Below are positions 1 to 5,396 of a DNA stretch of 5,396 nucleotides, piece after piece; within the stretch, counting starts at the first letter, position 1, and each line of letters starts with the position of its first letter. The DNA comes from Bradymonadales bacterium. GTDB lineage: Bacteria > Myxococcota > Bradymonadia > REDH01. The translations under genes were made by a program, and so were the position numbers. The stretch is from NCBI GenBank assembly GCA_947483645.1, contig CANKLS010000074.1, positions 1 to 5,396 on the forward strand, read 5' to 3'. The notes under the pieces are model-generated. The model was not told the origin of the DNA, ran no database searches, and saw only the letters and a program-made list of their open reading frames with translations.

Positions 1-2113
1 AGGCGTAGGGGTCTGCGTTGGCGCAACCCTGACGGGGCCCGAGGCTGAGTCGCTCGAAGCCGCGGACACCGTTCGGGCCACCCTCGAAGAAGCGCTCGGA
101 GATGGGCACTGGCTTCTCGGGCGACAGCGAACCGACGCGCGAAATGGTACCGTTGAGCTTGAGCACCGCGCTCGAGAACCAGCGGCAGAACGAGCCTGTG
201 ACTCCGCCGCCCTGCTCATCGCTCGGGCAATCGAAGGCGAACGGGCGCGCATACCAGCGCGAGATGCCGCGGGTGAGCCAGAACTCGTTGGCGCTGCCGA
301 GCGCGCTGGGCGCAACCTCGGTGTAGAGCTGCTGGTAGAAGCCGGCGGAGGGCATATACTGGTCGTTGCGCTTGTCCCAGGTGACGGTGCCGTTGACGCC
401 CGAGGTGATGCCGCTGCGGTAGAGGCTGAGCGTGCTGCCGGCGACGGAGCCGGAGATGGAGGCGCGGTCGATGGAGACATCCTCGAGGCGGTAGCCGAGG
501 TTGAAGGCGAGGTCGCGGAACATGGGCGAGGTGTCGAAGGGTCGGACACCCACATTGAGCGCAAAGCCGCGCGACTCGCGGGTGAACTGGGGATACTGGA
601 TGGTGCGCTGGAAGAGGTCGGCGCCGAACTGCCACTTGGAGTCGAAGACCCGCTGCTCCACGAAGGAGAGGACGAACAGCTTGCGGAGCGAGCTGAGCGT
701 GGTGTTGAGGGTGAGCGACTGGCCGCGACCGAAGAGGTTGTTCTCGCTGATCTGCGCCATGAAGAAGAGGCTCTCGCCTGACGAGAAGCCGGCGCCCGCC
801 TGGAGCGACCGGGTGGAGCGCTCCTTCACCAGGATCCGGAGGTTCACGATGCGCGGGTCGGTGGCGGAGGGCTCCTCTTCGTAGGTCACATCCTCGAAGA
901 AGCCGAGGCGCTTCACGTAGGCGACCGAGCGCTCGATCTCGGAGGAGGAGTACTGGTCGCCCTCTTCGATGGCGAGCTCGCGGCGGACGACGCGGTCACG
1001 CGTGAGGTCGTTGCCGCTGACCTCGATGGTACCGATGAAGCAGACCTCGCCGCGATCGACCTCGTAGGTCACCGACACCTGATGCTTCTCGGCATCCATG
1101 CGGGTCATCAGGTTGACGTTGGCGTTGGCGTAGCCGCGGTCTTTGTAGGAGCGGGTGATACGGGCGAGGTCGACCCGGACCGAGCTCGACGAGAAGTTCT
1201 CGCCGGGCACAATCTTGGAGCCCTTGAGGAGCACACCGGGCTCCTCGAGGAGGTCGCCGCTCGCAGAGAGGGTCGCGACGGAGTAGGGCTTCCCCTCGTC
1301 GATGGGGACGGAGATGTAGACGCGCGACCGGTCGCGGCTGAGCGAGACGGTGGGCTTGCTGACCCGCACATCGAGGAAGCCGCGGTCGTAGTAGAGCACC
1401 CGGATGCGCTGCAGGTCGAGGTCGAGCGAGGCCTCCTTGAAGGAGCCGAGCCCGCTCATGAAGCTGAGGTAGGTCTCGGGGCGGGTCTCGATGAACTGCT
1501 GGATCTCGTCGTCGGAGAGCGCCTCGTTGCCGATGAGCGAGAGCCGGGCGATGCGCACCTTCTCGGCCTCGGTGATGACATACTTCACCACCACCTCGCC
1601 GACTGCGCGGGTCTCAATCCTCGACTCGACCGAGGCGAGGAAGAATCCCTTCTCGCGGTACATCTCCTCGATGGTGGTGACGCCGGCCGCGATGCTCTGT
1701 TGATTGAGGATGGTGCCCTTGGGGAGCGCCAGTTTCTCGATCATCTCCGACTCTTCGATGGCATCCTCGCCTTCGATCTCGACGCTGGAGATGGTGGGCC
1801 GCTCGACGAGGATGAAGCGGAGGAGGATGCCGTCGCCCTGCGGCTGCGCGTCCACCGAGACATCATCGAAGAAACCCATCGCGTAGACTGCGCGAACGGC
1901 TTCGCCCAGCGACCGGCTGGTGAGCCTCATGCCCGCGCGGAGTGCGACCTGCCGGTAGATGGCCTCGGCCTCGACGCGCACGGTTCCGCTGACCTCGATG
2001 CCGGCGATGAAGGGGGCGTTGTCTTCGGTGAGCTGTGCTTCGGCGCGGGCTGGCAGAAGGCCGACGCCGGCGAGCGCGAGCATGGCCGCGAAGAGGAGAC
2101 GGAGCGCGCTCAT
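1..2113 (-). CDS. bamA: Outer-membrane protein assembly factor BamA (first 704 residues; C-terminus beyond the left edge)
   Basis: BamA is the Omp85 insertase that folds beta-barrel proteins into the outer membrane. No stop occurs before position 1. Residues 1-24 look like a Sec signal peptide (MSALRLLFAAM, a hydrophobic core, then PARA; likely cleavage after A24). Five POTRA domains follow at about 35-105, 106-183, 184-274, 275-354 and 356-433; most show the YxxxGFF or GY/GF pattern (YAMGFFDDV 77-85, YREKGFF 152-158, YYDRGFLDV 241-249, YKDRGYANA 323-331, VKRLGFFEDV 400-409). The barrel starts near 436 (LQAGAGFSSGESLFF) and includes ISENNLFGRGQSL (455-467) and TWDKRNDQYMPSAGFY (578-593). The lid-loop L6 motif VRGF is at 683-686, preceded by RFFEGGPNG. 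By comparison with E. coli BamA, roughly 100-150 residues are missing. The start was chosen because it overlaps the lolD stop (ATGA) and opens directly on the signal peptide. Four cysteines are visible (C358, C629, C643, C697). Confidence 0.97.
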   Translation of the reverse strand, partial: MSALRLLFAAMLALAGVGLLPARAEAQLTEDNAPFIAGIEVSGTVRVEAEAIYRQVALRAGMRLTSRSLGEAVRAVYAMGFFDDVSVDAQPQGDGILLRFILVERPTISSVEIEGEDAIEESEMIEKLALPKGTILNQQSIAAGVTTIEEMYREKGFFLASVESRIETRAVGEVVVKYVITEAEKVRIARLSLIGNEALSDDEIQQFIETRPETYLSFMSGLGSFKEASLDLDLQRIRVLYYDRGFLDVRVSKPTVSLSRDRSRVYISVPIDEGKPYSVATLSASGDLLEEPGVLLKGSKIVPGENFSSSSVRVDLARITRSYKDRGYANANVNLMTRMDAEKHQVSVTYEVDRGEVCFIGTIEVSGNDLTRDRVVRRELAIEEGDQYSSSEIERSVAYVKRLGFFEDVTYEEEPSATDPRIVNLRILVKERSTRSLQAGAGFSSGESLFFMAQISENNLFGRGQSLTLNTTLSSLRKLFVLSFVEQRVFDSKWQFGADLFQRTIQYPQFTRESRGFALNVGVRPFDTSPMFRDLAFNLGYRLEDVSIDRASISGSVAGSTLSLYRSGITSGVNGTVTWDKRNDQYMPSAGFYQQLYTEVAPSALGSANEFWLTRGISRWYARPFAFDCPSDEQGGGVTGSFCRWFSSAVLKLNGTISRVGSLSPEKPVPISERFFEGGPNGVRGFERLSLGPRQGCANADPYA
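2110..2113 (-). promoter_or_regulatory. ATGA stop/start overlap, lolD to bamA
   Basis: The lolD stop TGA (2112-2110) overlaps the bamA start ATG (2113-2111). Upstream there is only a weak GGTGG four bases before the ATG. Coupled re-initiation is therefore likely, and bamA has no room here for a promoter of its own except inside lolD. Confidence 0.8.
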
Positions 2114-2814
2114 GGAGCCACCGCGGTCTGTTCGGAGTCGTGCAGCAGCCGGCCCTCATCCATGATGAGCCGACGGCTCATGGAGGCTGCGAGCTGGTGG
2201 TTGTGCGTGACCACCACGACAGAGATCTGCGACTCTGCCACGATCTCGTGGAGGAGTTCGACGATCTGCTGGCCGGTGCGGTCGTCGAGGTTGCCGGTGG
2301 GCTCATCGGCGAGGAGCAGCGGCGGGTTCATCACGAGCGACCGGGCCAGCGCGGTGCGCTGCTGCTCGCCGCCCGAGAGCTCGCTCGGGCGGTGGGTCAG
2401 CCGGTGCGAGAGCCCAACGCGACCGAGCATCTTTTCGGCCAGCCCGAAGGCCTCGTCGCGCGGACGCCGGGCGATGAGCGCCGGCATCGCGGCGTTCTCG
2501 AGCGTGGTGAGTTCGGGGAGCAGGTGGTGGAACTGGAAGACGAAGCCCAGCCAAGAGCCGCGGAAGGCCGCCAGCTTCTGCTCCTCAAGCGCGAAGACGT
2601 CGGTGCCCTGCAGCAGGAGGCGGCCGGAGGTTGGGCGGTCGAGCGTGCCGACAATCTGCAGCAGGGTGCTCTTGCCGGCGCCGCTGCGCCCCATGATGCT
2701 GACGGTCTCGCCCCGCTGGATTTGCAGGTCGATGCCGCGCAGCACCTCGATGGTGGCGCCATCTTTGACGAAGGTCTTTGTGAGACCCTCAATCTGGACG
2801 AGCGGTGCGGTCAT
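2110..2814 (-). CDS. lolD: Lipoprotein-releasing ABC transporter ATP-binding protein LolD
   Basis: This is the cytoplasmic ATPase of the LolCDE-type complex; two copies drive lipoprotein extraction by the permease encoded just upstream. It has 234 residues, the normal family length. All nucleotide-binding motifs are intact: Walker A GRSGAGKST (42-50), Q-loop glutamine Q94, ABC signature LSGGE (146-150), Walker B LLLADEP (166-172) with catalytic E171, D-loop NLDD (175-178) and switch histidine H204. FQFHHLLPELTTLEN (93-107) is the block that marks LolD within the MacB/LolD/FtsE group, which together with the adjacent permease makes MacB or FtsE unlikely. The start lies six bases after the lolC stop with no convincing Shine-Dalgarno (CCCCGC precedes ATG), so translation probably depends on ribosomes finishing lolC. 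The stop overlaps the bamA start by four bases. No unusual residues or truncation were seen. Confidence 0.97.
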   Translation of the reverse strand: MTAPLVQIEGLTKTFVKDGATIEVLRGIDLQIQRGETVSIMGRSGAGKSTLLQIVGTLDRPTSGRLLLQGTDVFALEEQKLAAFRGSWLGFVFQFHHLLPELTTLENAAMPALIARRPRDEAFGLAEKMLGRVGLSHRLTHRPSELSGGEQQRTALARSLVMNPPLLLADEPTGNLDDRTGQQIVELLHEIVAESQISVVVVTHNHQLAASMSRRLIMDEGRLLHDSEQTAVAP

Positions 2815-2820
2815 GCGGGG

Positions 2821-4416
2821 TCAGTCATCGTGGCGTAGGGCCGAAACAGGGTCGAGGCGGGCAGCTTCCCGGGCCGGCTGAATCGTGGCGGCAAACCCGA
2901 GCAGGAGCGCCGCCACAACCACCGCGATGATCTCGACGGCTTCGACCGAGACGGGGAGTCGGTCGATGTAGTAAACATTTGGGTCGAGGGGTATGCCAAT
3001 CGTCATGAGGTAGAGGATGGCCAGGAGCCCCATGCCGAGCCCGACCGCGGTGCCGATGATGGCGATGTGGCCGCCCAGCAGCCGGAAGATGAGAGAGATG
3101 TCGGCTGCGCCTGCGCCCATCGACTTCACGATGGCGATTTCGCGCCGCTTTTCGATGACAATCATGAGGAGCACGCAGACCACGGCGAAGCTGGCAACCA
3201 CGATGGTGATGCTCATCACGAAGTACATCGCAATCTTCTCAAGGCGCAGCGCCTGAAACAAATTCCGGTTGAGCTCTTTCCAGTCAGCCGCCTTGAGGTC
3301 TGCCCGACCGAGTGAGGCGATGCTGGCAGAGACCGCGTCGCGGAGCTCGGTCGCGTCGTCGAGGTTCTGGCCTCGTATCTCCACGCCGCTCGCCACCTCG
3401 GGGCCAACGCGGAGGAGGCCGCGGGCCACATCGAGCTTGGTAAAGACCAGCCGCGAATCGTATTCGTAGAGCCCCGTGTAGAAGATGGCGACCACCCGGA
3501 AGGGGCGCGACCGAGGGATGAAGCCCGTCGGCCCGATGTCGCCCTCAGGGTCAATGAGGTTTACCGCATCGCCGACATCGAGCCCCAGCGCGTCGGCGAG
3601 CTCGGTCCCAACGGCGCAACCCGGCAGGGATACGGGCGGCTCGGACGGGACAACTCCGCCCTGCTCCATGCCCGGAAGAGGCGGCATCGCACCCTGCTCC
3701 ATGCCCGGAAGAGGCGGCATCCCGCCGCTCGCCTCGGCCACGGGCTGCCCGGATGCCTCCGCCCTTCCCTCCATGCGGAGCCGCAGCTTCTCGAGCTCCT
3801 CGTTGGCGGCCTCCAGCTTCTGCATTGCCTCATCGGCGCGCTGCCGAAGTCGGCGATAGTTCTCCATGCCGCTGCCCTCACCGCTTCCGCTGCCATCTCC
3901 GCTGCCAGACGGCGGCGGCCAAAGCTGCCGGCGGCGGGCCTTGTCGGGGCTGTCGAGCCAGGAGATCTCGCCAGCGCGGATGGTCTTGAGGAGCCCCGAG
4001 GTTTCGGCGGTCTCTTGCCAGTCGATGCCGCGGAGCACGATGCCCGAGTAGCTCACGTTGCTCGACATCATCATGTCGGACTCGAGGTAGGCCGACGCTC
4101 CCTTTACCTCCGGCAGCTGGCGCAGCGAGGCGAGCAGCGGAGCCACGTTTCCCATGTCGTCGCCGGAGCCGGAAGATACCAGAACGTGCGCCTTGGTCCC
4201 GACAATCTTGTCGCGGAGGTCGTTCTCAAAGCCGCCCATGACCGCCAGCACGATGATCATGGCAGTGACGCCGAGCGCGACCGCCAGGATGGAGAGCGTG
4301 GAGGTGAGCGACGGCAGGCGCGGGTTGTTGCGGCTGCCGAAGTAGCGGCGCGCCAGCAGCCAGTGGTAGCTGGCGGTGAGCGCGACCTTCGGCTGCTGCG
4401 TCCCGGGCTCGGTCAT
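2821..4416 (-). CDS. lolC: LolC/LolE-family lipoprotein-releasing ABC transporter permease with a ~105-residue periplasmic insert
   Basis: This is the inner-membrane permease that pulls outer-membrane lipoproteins from the inner membrane and passes them to LolA, powered by LolD. It has 531 residues; the family is usually about 400. [10 protein letters not shown] (17-26) is the conserved LolC/E N-terminus. TM1 is about 38-61, and a large periplasmic domain follows to about 393. TM2-TM4 are about 395-420, 445-472 and 488-512. The loop [14 protein letters not shown] (422-435) is the expected coupling-helix segment that contacts Lol[17 protein letters not shown] (379-394) and YYIDRLPV (482-489) are family signatures, as is the end [16 protein letters not shown]. 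Residues about 157-262 are extra (separate entry). The family sequence resumes at [16 protein letters not shown], followed by the predicted Hook at 290-301. The start codon overlaps the lysS stop (ATGA), and no Shine-Dalgarno is visible. Only one LolC/E-type gene is present here, so the transporter may be a homodimer (LolF-like) unless a partner is encoded elsewhere. LolC versus LolE cannot be decided. MacB and FtsX are less likely given the signatures and the lolD neighbour. Confidence 0.95.
   Translation of the reverse strand: MTEPGTQQPKVALTASYHWLLARRYFGSRNNPRLPSLTSTLSILAVALGVTAMIIVLAVMGGFENDLRDKIVGTKAHVLVSSGSGDDMGNVAPLLASLRQLPEVKGASAYLESDMMMSSNVSYSGIVLRGIDWQETAETSGLLKTIRAGEISWLDSPDKARRRQLWPPPSGSGDGSGSGEGSGMENYRRLRQRADEAMQKLEAANEELEKLRLRMEGRAEASGQPVAEASGGMPPLPGMEQGAMPPLPGMEQGGVVPSEPPVSLPGCAVGTELADALGLDVGDAVNLIDPEGDIGPTGFIPRSRPFRVVAIFYTGLYEYDSRLVFTKLDVARGLLRVGPEVASGVEIRGQNLDDATELRDAVSASIASLGRADLKAADWKELNRNLFQALRLEKIAMYFVMSITIVVASFAVVCVLLMIVIEKRREIAIVKSMGAGAADISLIFRLLGGHIAIIGTAVGLGMGLLAILYLMTIGIPLDPNVYYIDRLPVSVEAVEIIAVVVAALLLGFAATIQPAREAARLDPVSALRHDD
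3505..3549 (-). other. Predicted LolA-binding Hook and Pad region of LolC
   Basis: In E. coli LolC a periplasmic beta-hairpin (the Hook, P167-P179) and nearby Pad residues (R163, Q181, R182) recruit LolA. The matching stretch here is P290 to P301 ([12 protein letters not shown]), followed by R302, S303 and R304. It keeps the two bounding prolines, the inner proline and an arginine at the position of R182, and is one residue shorter. Position 286, equivalent to R163, is asparagine. This supports a permease that still recruits LolA. The alignment is by eye, so single-residue equivalences are uncertain. Confidence 0.6.
3659..3721 (-). repeat. Tandem duplication, two copies with 33-bp period inside lolC
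   Basis: Positions 3659-3688 and 3692-3721 are identical over 30 bases, with a spacing of exactly 33 bases. On the coding strand they give [11 protein letters not shown] followed by [11 protein letters not shown] (residues 233-254). The period is 11 codons, so the frame is preserved. All codons within the identical block are the same in both copies, although synonymous changes would be free. That points to a recent duplication by slippage or unequal recombination. Confidence 0.95.
3868..3909 (-). repeat. Imperfect GGCAGCGGN microrepeat coding a Gly/Ser linker
   Basis: Coding-strand GGCAGCGG recurs three times in 42 bases, separated by GAT, AGC and GAG codons, giving residues 170-183 ([14 protein letters not shown]). 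The simple-sequence character suggests growth by replication slippage and a flexible, unstructured tether between the preceding Trp/Pro patch and the coiled coil. Confidence 0.85.
4413..4416 (-). promoter_or_regulatory. ATGA stop/start overlap, lysS to lolC
   Basis: On the coding strand the lysS stop TGA (4415-4413) shares two bases with the lolC start ATG (4416-4414). The bases just upstream, CATGCGCCCCGA, hold no purine-rich Shine-Dalgarno. Re-initiation by ribosomes that finish lysS is the natural way to start lolC, tying permease synthesis to lysS translation. Confidence 0.8.
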
Positions 4417-5396
4417 TCGGGGCGCATGTGGGGAAAGAGGATGACGTCGCGGATGGAGGCGCTGTCTGTGAGCAGCATCACGAGCCTGTCGATGCCGATG
4501 CCCTCGCCTGCTGCAGGCGGCATGCCATACTCGAGGGCGCGGACATAGTCCTCGTCCATGGGCATCGCCTCGTCGTCGCCGCCGGCCTTGGCCTCGAGCT
4601 GCGCAGCGAAGCGGCCATACTGGTCCTCGGGGTCGTTGAGCTCCGAGAAGGCGTTGGCCAGCTCCCGCCCCAGCACATAGAGTTCGAAGCGGTCCACCAG
4701 GTCGGGGTTCGACTCTTTGCGCCGTGCGAGCGGCGAGGCGCTTGCGGGGAAGTCGACGACAAAGGTGGGCTGGATGAGCGTGTGCTCCACGCGGCGTTCG
4801 AAGAGTTCGACGAGCATCTTGCCCTTGTCGAGTTTGGCCACGTCGGCGCCAGCCTTGCCTGCTGCTTCACGAAGGAAGTCGAGGTCGTCGAGCCGCGACT
4901 CGTCTACGCCGAGCGCCTCCGCCACACCTTCCGACATACGGAGGCGGCGCCACGGACGGGTAAAGCTGACCTCCTGCTCCTCCGCAATGAACCGGATTTC
5001 GCCCGCCTCGTTGGGGGCATGGATGGTCGCGGCGACCTCGCAGAGCATCTCTTCGGTGAGCTGCATCATGTCCTCCCAGGTCGCGTAGGCCTGATAGAAC
5101 TCGAGCATGGTGAACTCGGGGTTGTGCTTGCGCGACAAGCCCTCATTGCGGAAGTTGCGGTTGATCTCGTAGACCCGCTCCATGCCGCCAACGAGGAGCC
5201 GCTTGAGGTAGAGCTCCGGCGCGATGCGCATGAAGAGCTGCATGTTGAGCGCGTTGTGGTGGGTCGCAAAGGGGCGGGCCGTTGCGCCGCCCGGCGTGGC
5301 ATGCATCATGGGCGTCTCGACCTCGAGGTAGTCGCGGCGGTCGAGGAAGCTGCGGATGGCGCTGACGATGCGGGTCCGCTTGTAGAAGACCTCGCG
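4413..5396 (-). CDS. lysS: Lysyl-tRNA synthetase, class II (C-terminal 327 residues; start lies beyond the right edge)
   Basis: This enzyme charges tRNA-Lys with lysine in the cytoplasm, using ATP. The frame is open to the window edge, so the visible part is the catalytic domain; the N-terminal OB-fold that reads the anticodon (about 170 further residues in the E. coli enzyme) is outside. The visible part starts [11 protein letters not shown] and runs through class II motif 1 ([15 protein letters not shown], visible residues 17-31), then PGGATARPF and THHNAL. The core continues with [15 protein letters not shown] and motif 2 (FRNEG then [15 protein letters not shown], about 82-103). Next come [20 protein letters not shown] and [13 protein letters not shown], which are LysRS-specific, then [21 protein letters not shown], and motif 3 ([10 protein letters not shown], 299-308). 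The protein ends [12 protein letters not shown], the usual LysRS C-terminus. The ATG pair near 5309 is not the start, because conserved motif 1 lies upstream of it in frame. The stop overlaps the lolC start by four bases. AsnRS and AspRS are excluded by the LysRS-specific blocks. No odd residues were seen in the motifs. Confidence 0.97.
   Translation of the reverse strand, partial: REVFYKRTRIVSAIRSFLDRRDYLEVETPMMHATPGGATARPFATHHNALNMQLFMRIAPELYLKRLLVGGMERVYEINRNFRNEGLSRKHNPEFTMLEFYQAYATWEDMMQLTEEMLCEVAATIHAPNEAGEIRFIAEEQEVSFTRPWRRLRMSEGVAEALGVDESRLDDLDFLREAAGKAGADVAKLDKGKMLVELFERRVEHTLIQPTFVVDFPASASPLARRKESNPDLVDRFELYVLGRELANAFSELNDPEDQYGRFAAQLEAKAGGDDEAMPMDEDYVRALEYGMPPAAGEGIGIDRLVMLLTDSASIRDVILFPHMRPE

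Larger units (their letters stand above)
3631..3948 (-). other. Lineage-type insert in the LolC periplasmic domain: linker, coiled coil and Pro/Met-rich tail
   Basis: This stretch encodes LolC residues about 157-262. The limits come from comparison by memory with E. coli LolC/LolE, so they may be off by several residues. In order it shows: a basic/aromatic patch ([12 protein letters not shown], 158-169); a Gly/Ser linker with a few acidic residues (170-183); and a highly charged helix with hydrophobic residues at perfect 3-4 spacing (Y187, L190, A194, A197, L201, A204, L208, L211, M215), which is four heptads of a canonical coiled coil. It ends in a Pro/Gly/Met/Gln-rich tail with a duplicated 11-residue unit (233-254). 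It contains no cysteine, transmembrane segment or stop codon, and the reading frame is kept on both sides. TM topology of the family places it in the periplasm. What it binds cannot be read from the sequence. Confidence 0.8.

Noticed and set aside
2815..2820. A promoter or terminator between lolC and lolD
   Set aside because: The gap is only six bases (CCCCGC on the coding strand), too short for either, with no hairpin or T-run nearby.
1082..2881. A 599-codon open frame on the plus strand
   Set aside because: It runs antisense across bamA, all of lolD and the end of lolC, each of which has strong family motifs on the minus strand. Long antisense frames are expected in GC-rich coding DNA with biased third positions. 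Its translation has no recognisable domain.
3659..3721. Direct repeat as a CRISPR or regulatory repeat
   Set aside because: There are only two copies, a three-base gap, and the repeat is in frame within a coding region with an 11-codon period.
3760..3885. Possible internal translation start at M184 of LolC, with GAGG eight bases before ATG
   Set aside because: The purine run is a by-product of Gly/Glu codons in the linker. A product from here would lack TM1, and nothing else supports a second start.
4015..4548. A 177-codon plus-strand frame across the lysS/lolC junction
   Set aside because: It is antisense to two well-supported genes, rich in Arg/Ala/Gly as such shadows are, with no motif or plausible ribosome binding site.
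5304..5309. MM at 5309 as the start of lysS
   Set aside because: Conserved class II motif 1 residues ([13 protein letters not shown]) lie directly upstream in the same open frame, so the gene simply continues past the window edge.

Overview
The window is one strand-consistent, gene-dense block of a GC-rich Gram-negative (diderm) genome. All four genes lie on the minus strand and read right to left: the end of lysS (lysyl-tRNA synthetase), a LolC/LolE-type lipoprotein-release permease, its ATPase LolD, and the first ~704 codons of bamA. The order lysS-lolC-lolD-bamA is familiar from bacteria formerly grouped as Deltaproteobacteria (Myxococcota, Desulfobacterota, Bdellovibrionota). With the strong GC bias at third codon positions, it suggests a myxobacterium-like or related organism. 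I cannot name a genus from the sequence.

Layout in transcription order: 5396-4413 lysS (N-terminal part outside the window); 4416-2821 lolC; 2814-2110 lolD; 2113-1 bamA (C-terminal part outside the window). lysS/lolC and lolD/bamA each overlap by four bases (ATGA), and lolC/lolD are separated by six bases. There is no non-coding stretch longer than six bases, and no promoter, terminator, RNA gene, mobile element or CRISPR array was seen. Such tight packing implies one transcript with translational coupling; the promoter must lie upstream of lysS or further.

Functionally, LolC and LolD form the inner-membrane ABC machine that extracts mature outer-membrane lipoproteins and hands them to periplasmic LolA. 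BamA is the outer-membrane beta-barrel insertase, and its lipoprotein partners depend on the Lol route. The cluster therefore joins two steps of outer-membrane biogenesis to a housekeeping translation gene.

The genes are ordinary except for one feature. The LolC protein is 531 residues against about 400 for the family, because ~105 residues are inserted in its first periplasmic domain, about 30 residues before the predicted LolA-binding Hook. The insert has a tryptophan/proline patch, a Gly/Ser linker, a four-heptad coiled coil and a proline/methionine-rich tail with a perfect tandem duplication. This is the most unusual thing in the window. I found no evidence of a wholly new system here.
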